NCBI RefSeq assembly: GCF_900155555.1
Contig: NZ_FUHN01000007.1
Location: 1-64,000 of the forward strand
Source of the DNA: Mobilibacterium timonense
GTDB taxonomy: Bacteria > Bacillota > Clostridia > Peptostreptococcales > Anaerovoracaceae
Reading direction: 5' to 3'
DNA: 64,000 bases
Numbering within the stretch: position 1 is the stretch's first letter; each line of letters begins with the position of its first letter. Below are positions 37,255 through 46,024 of this stretch, piece after piece. A program made the translations under genes and the position numbers. The notes under the pieces were generated by a model. That model was not told the origin of the DNA. It saw only the letters and a list, made by a program, of their open reading frames with translations, and did no database searches.

Positions 37255-37590
37255 ATGGCAGTTATAGACAGTGTAAAAGAGCTTGTAGCAGCACCTAGCG
37301 TATGCCCTGAGGCTAAGGAAGCAGGAGAGAAGTACCTGGCGGCTGTTGGAACAGACGGACAGAAGAAGGCAGCAGAGGCGCTGGTCGCCGAGCTGGAGGA
37401 GGATGTGCTGACTCTCAATCAGAACATCGAGTTCTTCGGCAGCCCTGCCGCAGCCGAGAAGTTCGGAAAGGAAGCCGCAGACGGATATCTTGCTCACTTC
37501 AAGGAAGCGAAGGCAGCAGGAGAGAAGTGGTGTGACTGCCCTGCATGTGCTGCGGGAAAGGCAGTGCTGGACCACAAGGAAGAGCTGTAG
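37255..37590 (+). CDS. small conserved clostridial protein with CDCPAC motif
   Basis: A 111-residue, helical, acidic protein. VCPEAKEAGEKYLAAVGT near the N-terminus and KWCDCPACAAGKAVL near the C-terminus put three or four cysteines into positions suitable for metal binding. From memory, similar clostridial proteins are often labelled as Hsp90-like, a label the sequence does not support: there is no GHKL ATPase motif. The ATG at 37255 follows GGAGG; the frame opens earlier at TTG. It has its own likely promoter and a strong terminator. Its position after the iron-sulfur dehydratase-like gene hints at a related metabolic role, but that is speculation. Confidence 0.75.
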   Translation: MAVIDSVKELVAAPSVCPEAKEAGEKYLAAVGTDGQKKAAEALVAELEEDVLTLNQNIEFFGSPAAAEKFGKEAADGYLAHFKEAKAAGEKWCDCPACAAGKAVLDHKEEL

Positions 37591-37642
37591 TTCGGTGTTC
37601 GAATTGAACACTCTGCCACGTATGGGAAGGTGACAGACATTG

Positions 37643-37671
37643 CGGACCATGTTTTCCATGGTCCGTTTTTT
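37643..37671 (+). terminator. strong rho-independent terminator
   Basis: CGGACCATG (37643-37651) and CATGGTCCG (37657-37665) form a perfect 9-bp stem with loop TTTTC, followed by six T. It closes the upstream gene and isolates the tetrapyrrole operon. Confidence 0.93.
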
Positions 37672-37721
37672 ATGGTATCGGGAGTGTGCAGCAAGTGCAC
37701 TGTGAGAGAAGGGATGGACAG

Positions 37722-38420
37722 ATGGCACAAGGAAAAGCATTTGGCGTCGGCGTAGGCCCCGGGGATCCGGAGCTCATGACCTTGAAGGCGGTGCGCCTTA
37801 TAAGAGAAAACGACGTTATCGCCCTGCCGGGCAAGATCCCGGAGGAGACCACGGCTTACAAGATAGCGGTCCAGGCCGTTCCGGAGCTGAAGGACAAGAC
37901 GCTGGTGCCCGTGTACATGCCGATGGTGACCGACAAGGCCAGGGTGAGAGAGGGCCACAGAAATGGTGCGGCAATGATCGAGGAGATCCTTGACCAGGGC
38001 AGAAATGTGGTGTTCCTCACGCTTGGAGACTCGACGGTATACTGCACATTCACGTATCTTCAGGCTATCCTTGAAGAGGATGGATACGAGACCGAGCTTG
38101 TCAGCGGTATCACCTCGTTCTGCGCCGCGGCCGCCCGCCTCAACATTCCCATCGGCGAATGGAATGAGCCTATACACATAATACCGGCGATGCACAGCCT
38201 GGACGGGGAGCTGGATCAGCCCGGCAACTACGTGCTGATGAAATCGGGGCGCCACATGAGCGAAGTCAAGGAGATGCTCGGCCGCTCCGGCCGTCAGGTG
38301 ATGATGGTCGAGAACTGCGGGATGCCGGACGAAAAGGTATACCGTTCGGTGGAGGAGATCCCGGACGACGCGGGATATTTTTCCCTCATAATCGCGAAAG
38401 AGGATGGGCGCACGCTATGA
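37722..38420 (+). CDS. cbiL: cobalt-precorrin-2 C20-methyltransferase
   Basis: SAM-dependent methylase adding the C20 methyl to (cobalt-)precorrin-2. GVGVGPGDPELMTLKAVR is the tetrapyrrole methylase motif 1, LGDSTVYCTF the second, and VSGITSFCAAAARLN the third. Length 232 fits CobI/CbiL. Because CbiK-type early cobalt insertion is encoded in the same operon, the anaerobic name is used. The ATG at 37722 follows GAGAAGGG; the longer frame runs through upstream non-coding sequence. It is the first gene of the plus-strand tetrapyrrole operon and overlaps the ABC ATPase gene by ATGA. Confidence 0.92.
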   Translation: MAQGKAFGVGVGPGDPELMTLKAVRLIRENDVIALPGKIPEETTAYKIAVQAVPELKDKTLVPVYMPMVTDKARVREGHRNGAAMIEEILDQGRNVVFLTLGDSTVYCTFTYLQAILEEDGYETELVSGITSFCAAAARLNIPIGEWNEPIHIIPAMHSLDGELDQPGNYVLMKSGRHMSEVKEMLGRSGRQVMMVENCGMPDEKVYRSVEEIPDDAGYFSLIIAKEDGRTL

Positions 38421-39259
38421 TCGAACTGAGAGATCTGACAAAGAGATTCGGAGACTTCACGGCCGTTGACCATCTGGACATGACCATAAACACAGGAGAA
38501 TTCTTCGGGTTCCTGGGACCTAACGGCGCGGGAAAGACGACCACCATCAGCATGCTCTCCACCGTTCTGCTCCCAACGGAGGGACAGATCTTCATAGACG
38601 GCAGCCCTTTGAACAGAAAGGCCTCGGAAGCCAAGAGGAAGATCAGCGTTATAACGCAGGAATTTTCCATGCGGCAGGACATGACCATGGACGAGGTGAT
38701 GGAGTACCAGGGGCGGCTCTACTACATGAAGAAAAAAGAGATACGGCAGAAGACGGACGAACTCCTGAAGTTCACCGGCCTGGAGGAATACCGGCACCGG
38801 GTGGTCCGCCACCTCTCGGGAGGGATGAAGCGGAAGCTCATGGTGTGCCGCGCGCTGATGACGGACCCTGAGATCCTTTTGCTGGACGAGCCCACGGCTG
38901 GCATGGACGCCATCTCGAGGAGGCAGATGTGGAACCTGCTGAGGCAGCTGCACGCCAGAGGCCTCACGATCCTGCTCACCACTCATTACATCGACGAGGC
39001 GCAGTCTCTCTGCGAGAGGGTGGCGCTGATCGACAGGGGAAAACTTGACACCATCGATACTCCTCAGGCGCTCATCGAGGAGCTCGGTGAGTTTGCGGTC
39101 GACGAGACGGCTGAGGACAGCCTCAGGAGCACGTATTTTCACGACAGAAACGATGCCATCGCGTATCTCTCCGGAGCGGGAGATGATTCGGTGATGAGAA
39201 ACACCACGCTGGAAGACGTTTTTGTCGAACGGATCGGAAGAGGACTGGGTAAACAATAA
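38417..39259 (+). CDS. ABC transporter ATP-binding protein
   Basis: A 280-residue nucleotide-binding subunit of the ABC-2/DrrA type. Walker A is GPNGAGKT (about residues 34-41), the signature HLSGGMKRK, Walker B ILLLDEPTAGMD, and the switch His is in TTHYIDEA. A C-terminal extension (about residues 215-280) is typical of drug and lipid exporters. It overlaps cbiL by 4 nt and the permease gene begins one base after its stop. The substrate is not evident; location inside a tetrapyrrole operon suggests an intermediate, a cofactor or metal-related export. Confidence 0.9.
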   Translation: MIELRDLTKRFGDFTAVDHLDMTINTGEFFGFLGPNGAGKTTTISMLSTVLLPTEGQIFIDGSPLNRKASEAKRKISVITQEFSMRQDMTMDEVMEYQGRLYYMKKKEIRQKTDELLKFTGLEEYRHRVVRHLSGGMKRKLMVCRALMTDPEILLLDEPTAGMDAISRRQMWNLLRQLHARGLTILLTTHYIDEAQSLCERVALIDRGKLDTIDTPQALIEELGEFAVDETAEDSLRSTYFHDRNDAIAYLSGAGDDSVMRNTTLEDVFVERIGRGLGKQ

Positions 39260-39260
39260 C

Positions 39261-39992
39261 ATGGGCATACTGGCAGTATTATGGGAGAAATGGAGGGAGT
39301 TCCTCAGGGACTTCTACAAAATAACGCTGGCCGCAACGGTTTCGCCGCTCATGTACCTCCTGGTATTCGGCCTCGGGATACAGACAACGTCCCACGGAGA
39401 GCCGTATCTGAACTTTCTCGTGCCAGGGATCGTTGCTATGTCCACCATGACGGGAAGCTTCAGCGCCGTGGCCCAGAACATGAGCGTTCAGAGACTTTAC
39501 GAGAAGGCACTGGACCAGGTAATGGTCTCGCCCACACCTCTCTGGCAGTTCATACTCGGACAGGTCATAGGCGGGGCCCTGAGGGGCATGTACGCGGCAG
39601 GCGTGATACTGCTCATCACGCTGCCGATAAGCAGTTCGCTTATCTTCAATGGCTGGTCGTTCCTGATCATGTTCCTGAACGGCACGGTATTCGCAACGAT
39701 CGCCCTGGTGCTGTCCTTCCTGGCGAAAAGCTATTCTGACGCGCCGAGATACACTGCGTACATAATCGTTCCCATGTCGTTCCTGTGCAACACATTTTTC
39801 TCCACCGACCAGATGCCTATGGGTTTCAGGCAGGTCATCGGCGCGCTGCCTCTGTCACAGGCCTCGGACATGATAAGGCGCATATCCGCCGGGGGACAGC
39901 CGGGGATACTGGGGTTCGTGGTGTTGCTGATATACCTCGTGATCTTTGCGGGGCTGTCGGTGGCATTCATTTACAGGAAAAAGAATTTGTAG
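39261..39992 (+). CDS. ABC-2 type permease
   Basis: A 243-residue membrane protein with six predicted hydrophobic segments, in the NodJ/DrrB style. Features are a long cytosolic N-terminus, VSPTPLWQFILGQVIGG after the second segment, and PMSFLCNTFFSTDQMP in a conserved ABC-2 loop. The ATG at 39261 lies one base after the ATPase stop; no good independent ribosome binding site is seen, so translation is probably coupled. It forms an exporter with the preceding ATPase. Confidence 0.88.
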   Translation: MGILAVLWEKWREFLRDFYKITLAATVSPLMYLLVFGLGIQTTSHGEPYLNFLVPGIVAMSTMTGSFSAVAQNMSVQRLYEKALDQVMVSPTPLWQFILGQVIGGALRGMYAAGVILLITLPISSSLIFNGWSFLIMFLNGTVFATIALVLSFLAKSYSDAPRYTAYIIVPMSFLCNTFFSTDQMPMGFRQVIGALPLSQASDMIRRISAGGQPGILGFVVLLIYLVIFAGLSVAFIYRKKNL

Positions 39993-40011
39993 ATACAGAG
40001 AGGTGGCGTCG

Positions 40012-40824
40012 ATGAGTAAGGAAAGCGTCGGAAGAAGCGCTGAAGTCGAAAAGAGGGGCGTCCTCGTAGTGAGCTTCGGCACTTCCTGCAGGGAGACACG
40101 TGAAAAGACCATAAACGCTATAGAGAAGGATATTGAAAGCTCCTTCCCGGACAGGGCCTTTTTCTCAGGATGGACCAGCCGCATGCTTACGGCAAAGGTG
40201 AGGAAAAACGAGGGCCTGAAGGTGAGGACCGTGGAGGAGGCGCTGGAGTACATGGAGCAGGCGGGGATCGAGGATCTCCTCGTCCAGCCTACGCACCTCA
40301 CAGACGGGGTCGAAAACAGAAGGCTCAGACAGATGCTGGAAGCCAGCAGCATCCGGACGATCCACCTGGGGAAGCCGCTTTTGTCCAGTGAGAAAGACCT
40401 GGAGAATGTCGCGGATGCCATAGCACATACATTCGTAAACGTTGGAGAAGACGAAGCGGTCGCACTCATGGGCCACGGTTCCCCGAACAGCGAAAACACG
40501 ATCTACCTTGATCTCGAAAGTGTTTTTCACAGGATCGGACACGAAAACATCCTGGTCGCCGCTGTCGAAGGAGATCCTGGCATCGAGCACATCATGAAAG
40601 AGCTTTCGGCGCGCAGCGTCGCCAGGGTCAGGCTGGCCCCGCTCATGGTAGTTGCCGGAGACCACGCGATCAACGACCTGGCCGGCGACGACGAAACTTC
40701 CTGGAAGTCTGAGATCGAGAAGATGGGATACGAGACAGAAACTTATCTCCACGGCCTTGGAGAGTCGGAGGAAATAAGAAGCATATATATCGAGCATGCT
40801 CAGGAGGCGGAATGCATAAAGTAG
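40012..40824 (+). CDS. cbiK: sirohydrochlorin cobaltochelatase CbiK
   Basis: Inserts cobalt into sirohydrochlorin at the start of the anaerobic cobalamin pathway. GVLVVSFGTSCRETREKTI opens the fold. Metal and proton-transfer residues are in VALMGHGSPN and VVAGDHAINDLAGD, which match CbiK rather than the shorter CbiX. Length 270 is typical, with no signal peptide, so it is cytoplasmic. The ATG follows GAGAGGTGG. The next gene starts 13 nt before its stop. Confidence 0.94.
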   Translation: MSKESVGRSAEVEKRGVLVVSFGTSCRETREKTINAIEKDIESSFPDRAFFSGWTSRMLTAKVRKNEGLKVRTVEEALEYMEQAGIEDLLVQPTHLTDGVENRRLRQMLEASSIRTIHLGKPLLSSEKDLENVADAIAHTFVNVGEDEAVALMGHGSPNSENTIYLDLESVFHRIGHENILVAAVEGDPGIEHIMKELSARSVARVRLAPLMVVAGDHAINDLAGDDETSWKSEIEKMGYETETYLHGLGESEEIRSIYIEHAQEAECIK

Positions 40825-41951
40825 ATCTCCGGATAAAAAGAATGTGGAGCGGCGGAGGGAAAAGAACTCAATTGATCCTGAGACCGCTCGCGCTGGCTGC
40901 GCTCATCTGCTGCCTTGCCATGTCGTGGATTTTTCCTTCAGAGGTCATGGCCGCTTCCGGGTATGAAGATGTGGCATCGGGAAGCGACGTATCGTCGGCC
41001 CAGCAGGTAGGAAAGTACGGCATGACCCCTCTGACAGCGGAATATGTACGAGATGGATCATACGATATTTCAGTGGACAGCTCGTCGAAGTTCTTCCGCA
41101 TAAAAGAAGCGAAACTGACGGTGGAGAACGGGAAGATGAAGGCCGTCATCATGATAGACAGCACTTCGTATGAGTTCATTTACATGGGCCCCGCAGAGAA
41201 GGCGGCAAAAGCACCTGAAAGCCGGTACATTAAGGCGGATGTAAAGCAGGGAAGGAGCTATTTCACGATCCCTGTCTCCGCCCTGGACGAGCCGCTGGAC
41301 TGTGCCGCGTTCAGCTCGAACACAAAAAAGTGGTACGGCAGGCAGATCCTGTTCGATGCCACGACGCTGCCTTCTGGAGCGCTGACAATAACGCTGCCGG
41401 ATTACGACAAGATTCAGGCCGCCGTGGATGCATACGATAATGGAGGTGACACGGATGACAGCACGGGAGATGCTTCTTCCGCGACAGATGAAGAGCAGTC
41501 TTCGGAGCCTCTCTACACCAGCCTCGACAACGGTGTTTATTCCATTGAGGTCTCCATGACGGGCGGCTCGGGCAGGGCATCTATCTCATCCCCGGCCTAT
41601 CTCTACGTGAGAAAGCATCATTTTTATTCGAAGATAACCTGGAGCAGCAGCCACTACGACTACATGATAGTGGGCAGCAAAAAATACCTGAATGAATCTC
41701 CAAAAGGAGAGAATTCTACATTTACGATCCCGGTGACGGCCATAGACGAACCAATGATCGTCAAGGCGGACACCACGGCCCTGGGAGATCCGGTGGAGAT
41801 AGAATACCATCTGACCTTTTACGAAAACTCCATCGGGAGCGTAAACCAGATCCCCCAGATCGCGGCAAAAAAAGTGCTGACTATCGCGCTCATCGTGATA
41901 ATCGCCGGAGGGATACTCAATTATTTCGTGAAGAGCAGAAAGCGCCAGTAG
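40812..41951 (+). CDS. membrane-anchored surface protein with two NEAT-like repeats
   Basis: A 379-residue exported protein. A signal-like hydrophobic segment (residues 21-47) ends in VMA-A. A first beta-rich domain spans about 80-195 (DGSYDISVDSS, LTVENGKMKAVI, FIYMG, TIPVSALDEP, WYGRQILFD) and a second about 233-345 (NGVYSIEVSMTGG, ITWSSSHYDYMIVG, TIPVTAIDEP). An acidic Ser/Thr linker separates them, and a C-terminal transmembrane helix (about 353-373) ends in KSRKRQ. The repeats resemble NEAT domains, which bind heme in Gram-positive iron uptake. Heme or tetrapyrrole binding here is inference from pattern and operon. It overlaps cbiK and starts after AGGAGG. Confidence 0.75.
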   Translation: MHKVDLRIKRMWSGGGKRTQLILRPLALAALICCLAMSWIFPSEVMAASGYEDVASGSDVSSAQQVGKYGMTPLTAEYVRDGSYDISVDSSSKFFRIKEAKLTVENGKMKAVIMIDSTSYEFIYMGPAEKAAKAPESRYIKADVKQGRSYFTIPVSALDEPLDCAAFSSNTKKWYGRQILFDATTLPSGALTITLPDYDKIQAAVDAYDNGGDTDDSTGDASSATDEEQSSEPLYTSLDNGVYSIEVSMTGGSGRASISSPAYLYVRKHHFYSKITWSSSHYDYMIVGSKKYLNESPKGENSTFTIPVTAIDEPMIVKADTTALGDPVEIEYHLTFYENSIGSVNQIPQIAAKKVLTIALIVIIAGGILNYFVKSRKRQ

Positions 41952-41977
41952 TTTTTCATTCGAAAGGACGTTGTGAT

Positions 41978-42478
41978 ATGGGACATTCCAGTTATTTTCC
42001 GCTGTTCGTCGATGTGAGCAGGAAAAAGATACTGTTCTTCGGCGGAGGGAATATCGCCACGAGGAGGATAGGCGTTCTGAACGGGTTTGCGGAAAACATC
42101 TGCATGATTTCACCGGAAGCCTCGGAAACCCTAGGCGAGATGGCCCGGAGCGGTCAGATCTTCTGGAAGCGGGATCGTTATGATCCGTCGTTTCTGGAGG
42201 ATGCGGATCTGGTTTTCGCCTGCACAGGGGATAAAGAGACGGATGTGCGGATCGTAAACGACTGCAGAGAGAGGAACATCCTCGTGAATGCCGCAAGCGA
42301 CCACGGCCTGTGCGATTTCTTTTTCCCGGCGATCGTGGAGAAAAACCAGACGGTGATCGGAATAAACGGCAGCGGAGTGGATCACTCCGGGGTCAAGGAG
42401 CTGAGGATCAGGATAGAGGAAATGCTGGATGGAGGATCTCAGCAGGAGAACGAGCAGGACTGTGATGACAGACAATAA
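41978..42478 (+). CDS. precorrin-2 dehydrogenase (CysG N-terminal / SirC type)
   Basis: NAD-dependent oxidation of precorrin-2 to sirohydrochlorin, the substrate for CbiK. The Rossmann motif GGGNIATRR, ACTGDKETD, and VNAASDHGLCDFFFPAIV are typical of CysG-B/Met8p/SirC. Length 166 is near the shorter single-domain forms. Whether it also chelates metal is unclear; a dedicated CbiK makes that unnecessary. hemC begins inside its last codons. Confidence 0.92.
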   Translation: MGHSSYFPLFVDVSRKKILFFGGGNIATRRIGVLNGFAENICMISPEASETLGEMARSGQIFWKRDRYDPSFLEDADLVFACTGDKETDVRIVNDCRERNILVNAASDHGLCDFFFPAIVEKNQTVIGINGSGVDHSGVKELRIRIEEMLDGGSQQENEQDCDDRQ

Positions 42479-43355
42479 TAACGAGATAATAAGAATAGGA
42501 AGCAGAGAGAGCCGGCTGGCCATGATACAGACGGAGATCGTCCGGGATTTTCTTGAGGAGCAGGGAATGGAGGCGGAGATAATCGGCCTTACCACCACCG
42601 GGGACAGGATACTGAACAAGACCCTGGACAAGATAGGCGGAAAGGGGCTTTTTGTCAGGGAGCTGGATCAGGCGCTCCTGGACGGCAGGACTGACCTCTC
42701 CGTCCACAGCATGAAGGACATGCCGATGATCGTTCCGGAAGAACTGCCGGTGGTGGCGTTTTCGAGGCGAGAAGACCCGAGGGACGTGCTGGTGCTGCCT
42801 GAGGGTGCATCCGGGCTGGACAGGACCAGGCCCATCGGCTCCTCCAGCCTGAGGAGGAAGCTTCAGCTCGCGCAGCTCATGCCGGACTGCGAATTCAAAA
42901 GCGTCCGGGGAAACGTCCTCACCAGGCTGGAGAAGCTGGATCGAGGCGAGTACGGCGCACTCGTCCTGGCCGCCGCCGGGCTGAAGAGGCTCGGGCTGGA
43001 GCACAGGATCAGCAGGTATTTCAGCACCGACGAGATCATGCCAGCAGCCGGGCAGGGAGTTCTGGTGGTCCAGGGCAGGAGAGGCGAAGATTATGCATAT
43101 CTCCAGGAGTTCGACGACCGGGATTCGCGCGTCTGCTCGCTGGCCGAGAGGGCTTTTGTCCGGTACCTCGATGGAGGGTGCACGTCTCCCGTCGCCGCTT
43201 ACGGCAAGACCGACGGAAACACCGTCCACCTGACCGGCCTCTACTACCACGATCCCACGGGGCAGTGGCACAAGGACAGCATAGACGGCCCCTCGGAGGA
43301 GGCCGAAGACCTTGGGATCGCCCTTGCGAAGAGAATGAAAGGAAGATACATCTGA
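42465..43355 (+). CDS. hemC: porphobilinogen deaminase (hydroxymethylbilane synthase)
   Basis: Polymerises four porphobilinogens. RIGSRESRLAMIQTE and HSMKDMP are family signatures, and the dipyrromethane cofactor cysteine is C239 in LDGGCTSPVAAYG. Length 296 is normal. The chosen ATG at 42465 follows AGCAGGAC and overlaps the previous gene by 14 nt; the frame opens further upstream inside that gene. Its stop overlaps the ATG of cobA-hemD by one base. Confidence 0.96.
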   Translation: MTDNNNEIIRIGSRESRLAMIQTEIVRDFLEEQGMEAEIIGLTTTGDRILNKTLDKIGGKGLFVRELDQALLDGRTDLSVHSMKDMPMIVPEELPVVAFSRREDPRDVLVLPEGASGLDRTRPIGSSSLRRKLQLAQLMPDCEFKSVRGNVLTRLEKLDRGEYGALVLAAAGLKRLGLEHRISRYFSTDEIMPAAGQGVLVVQGRRGEDYAYLQEFDDRDSRVCSLAERAFVRYLDGGCTSPVAAYGKTDGNTVHLTGLYYHDPTGQWHKDSIDGPSEEAEDLGIALAKRMKGRYI

Positions 43356-44863
43356 TGAGTTCAGGAAAGGTTTGGCTGGTCGGGGCCGGCCCGGGAGATG
43401 CGGCGCTCATGACCTTGAAGGGCCGGAAGGTCCTGGAAGAGGCCGACGTGATCGTGTACGACAGCCTGGTGGGGGACGCACTCCTCTCCGGGCTCCCTTA
43501 TGGCGCCCGCCTGATCAACGTGGGAAAGAGATCCAGCCATCACACCATGCCGCAGGAGGAGATAAACAGGCTGCTCCTGGATGAGGCGCTGAAAGGCAAC
43601 AAGGTCGTGCGACTGAAGGGGGGAGACCCCTTCCTTTTCGGGAGAGGTGGAGAGGAGCTGGAGCTCCTGGCGGAGAACCACATCGGCTACGAGGTGGTGC
43701 CGGGAGTGACTTCGGCGCTGGCGGTGCCGGAATACAACGGCATCCCGGTGACCCACAGGGACTTCACGTCCTCACTGCACATAGTCACCGGCCACAAAAG
43801 GGCCGGTAAGGACTACGATATCGATTTCGATGCCCTGGTCCGCACGAAGGGAACGCTCATATTCCTCATGGGGGTGAGCTCCCTCCGGGAGATATGCTCC
43901 GGGCTGATGAATGCCGGAATGGCCGGGGAAACGCCGGCGGCGCTGCTGGAAAAGGGCACCACGGCCCATCAGAAGAGGATCATCGCCACCGTGGGAACTC
44001 TTGCAGATGAGGTGGAGCGCCGGGGGGCAGAGACTCCCGGCATCATAGTGGTGGGTCAGGTCTGCCAGCTTGCCGACAGGTTCGGCTGGTACGAGAGCCT
44101 GCCGCTCGGAGGCTGGAAGGTGGTCCTCACAAGGCCCGCGGGGATGATATCCCGGATGGCCGGGAAGCTTCGCATGGCAGGTGCCGAGGTCCTGGAGCTG
44201 CCGTCTGTCGAGACCGTTCCAAGGGAGCCGTGCCCGGAGCTGGCAGATGCCCTGGGCCACATTGGCGAATACCAGTGGCTTGTGCTCACCAGCCCGACAG
44301 GCGTCAAGGTGCTCAGGAAAAACATGGAGCGCCTCAGGATGGACGTCCGCTCTCTGGCACCGGTTCGGATAGCCGTCATCGGAAAGGGAACGGAGAGGGA
44401 GCTTAGAGAGATCGGGATATATCCCGACATGATCCCGTCCAGGTTCGACGGGGACACCCTGGGTGAGGAACTTGCCATGCGGATCAATGCGGGTGACAGG
44501 GTGCTCATTCCGAGGGCTTCGGCGGGGAACCATGCACTGGTCCGTTATCTGGAAAAGGCGGGTGCGTCTGTAGACGACGTGGCGACCTACGACACGGTGC
44601 CGGCGCGCCGCGGCGTGGTGGATGAGAAAGAGCTTTTTTCCAGAGGAGAGATCGACTGCGCCGTGTTCACCAGCGCCTCTACCGTGAGGGGTTTCGTCCA
44701 GGCAACTGAAGGCCTCGATCACTCCAGGGTGAAGGCTGCCTGCATTGGAAGGCAGACGGCTGATGCGGCGAGATCGTTTGGAATGGAGACTTATGTGGCC
44801 GGGGAGGCCACCATGGATAGTCTGTTGAAACTTGTTTGTGATATGAAGAAAGAGGGTATGTAG
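43355..44863 (+). CDS. cobA-hemD: CobA-HemD fusion: uroporphyrinogen-III C-methyltransferase / synthase
   Basis: A bifunctional enzyme common in clostridia. Residues 1-245 form the SUMT methyltransferase: VGAGPGDAALMTLKG, GGDPFLFGRGGEE, VVPGVTSALAVP. It makes precorrin-2. Residues about 252-502 are uroporphyrinogen-III synthase (VVLTRPAGM, VLTSPTGVK, VFTSASTVRGF), which closes and inverts ring D. At 502 residues both halves are complete. The ATG at 43355 shares a base with the hemC stop. hemB begins on the last base of its stop codon. Confidence 0.95.
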   Translation: MSSGKVWLVGAGPGDAALMTLKGRKVLEEADVIVYDSLVGDALLSGLPYGARLINVGKRSSHHTMPQEEINRLLLDEALKGNKVVRLKGGDPFLFGRGGEELELLAENHIGYEVVPGVTSALAVPEYNGIPVTHRDFTSSLHIVTGHKRAGKDYDIDFDALVRTKGTLIFLMGVSSLREICSGLMNAGMAGETPAALLEKGTTAHQKRIIATVGTLADEVERRGAETPGIIVVGQVCQLADRFGWYESLPLGGWKVVLTRPAGMISRMAGKLRMAGAEVLELPSVETVPREPCPELADALGHIGEYQWLVLTSPTGVKVLRKNMERLRMDVRSLAPVRIAVIGKGTERELREIGIYPDMIPSRFDGDTLGEELAMRINAGDRVLIPRASAGNHALVRYLEKAGASVDDVATYDTVPARRGVVDEKELFSRGEIDCAVFTSASTVRGFVQATEGLDHSRVKAACIGRQTADAARSFGMETYVAGEATMDSLLKLVCDMKKEGM

Positions 44864-45846
44864 TGGAACTTCTGAAGAGACCGAGAAGACTTAGAAGCAG
44901 CGAGGCGATGAGGAGAATGGTGAGGGAGACCAGGATGGACAAGAGCTCACTGGTGTATCCGATCTTTGCCATTGATGGAAAGAACGTTAAAGACGAGATC
45001 CCGTCGATGCCGGGGCAGTACAGGTACAGCGTGGATCAGCTGCCTTTTGCACTCGAGGAGCTGCAGGAGGCCGGGGTGAACAACATCCTGATGTTCGGGA
45101 TCCCGGATCACAAGGATGAGGTGGGGAGCCAGGCCTATGCAGAGGACGGCATCGTTCAGAGGGCGCTCAGGGAGACGAAGAGGACTTTTCCGGACATGAT
45201 CGCCATCGCGGACGTTTGCATGTGCGAGTACACATCGCATGGCCATTGCGGCATCCTGTGCGACCACGACGTGGACAATGACAAGACTCTGGAATACCTT
45301 TCGCGTATCGCGCTGAGCCAGGTGCAGGCCGGGGCCGACGTGGTGGCTCCCTCCGACATGATGGACGGAAGGGTCCTGGCCATAAGGAACAGGCTGGACG
45401 AAAACGGGTTCAAGAACACGCCGATATTGTCATATGCCGTTAAATTCGCTTCTTCGTTTTACGGTCCGTTCAGGGATGCCGCGAATTCCGCGCCGTCCTT
45501 CGGAGACCGGAAGGCGTATCAGATGGACTTCCACAACCCGCGCGAGGCCATGAAGGAGGCCCTTAGCGATGTGGAAGAGGGCGCCGATATGCTCATAGTA
45601 AAGCCGGCGATGGCGTACCTCGACCTGGTGAGATCGGTCGCTCAGGCCACCGACATCCCGATCGCCACCTACAGCGTGAGCGGGGAATACGCCATGGTAA
45701 AGGCCGCGGCCCGCAACGGCTGGATCGACGAGGAGAAGATAATCGGCGAGATGGCGGTCGGAGCCTACAGGGCGGGAGCCGGAATTTATATAACTTATTA
45801 TGCGAAGGAACTGGCGAAGATGATGGATCAAGGCCTGATTGGTTAA
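44863..45846 (+). CDS. hemB: delta-aminolevulinic acid dehydratase (porphobilinogen synthase)
   Basis: Condenses two aminolevulinates to porphobilinogen. Schiff-base lysines are K194 (VKFASSFYGPF) and K247 (LIVKPAMAYLD). The zinc site DVCMCEYTSHGHCG has three cysteines, so the enzyme is the zinc-dependent type. Length 327. The start is GTG at 44863, overlapping the previous stop. hemA and hemL, which supply aminolevulinate, are not in the window; the next DNA is an IS scar. Confidence 0.96.
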   Translation: MELLKRPRRLRSSEAMRRMVRETRMDKSSLVYPIFAIDGKNVKDEIPSMPGQYRYSVDQLPFALEELQEAGVNNILMFGIPDHKDEVGSQAYAEDGIVQRALRETKRTFPDMIAIADVCMCEYTSHGHCGILCDHDVDNDKTLEYLSRIALSQVQAGADVVAPSDMMDGRVLAIRNRLDENGFKNTPILSYAVKFASSFYGPFRDAANSAPSFGDRKAYQMDFHNPREAMKEALSDVEEGADMLIVKPAMAYLDLVRSVAQATDIPIATYSVSGEYAMVKAAARNGWIDEEKIIGEMAVGAYRAGAGIYITYYAKELAKMMDQGLIG

Positions 45847-46024
45847 TCGGCTTATGGAAAGATAAACAGAGAATAATATAAAATAATGGAAGAAGGGCTG
45901 TTGCATTTGAAAAAAATGTTACAGCCTCTTCTAATGAAAAAACAGACTATAGGCGACAGGATCTACGATTCCGATGTAAACGGTAAACGAACCGTGTCTA
46001 TCACTCTCCAGAAGTTATTCATAA

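Noticed and set aside
37591-37721. Possible cobalamin riboswitch ahead of cbiL
   Set aside because: Only ~130 nt are available, half taken by a terminator, and no B12-box-like GCCACTG / AGCCAGGAGACC sequence is present.
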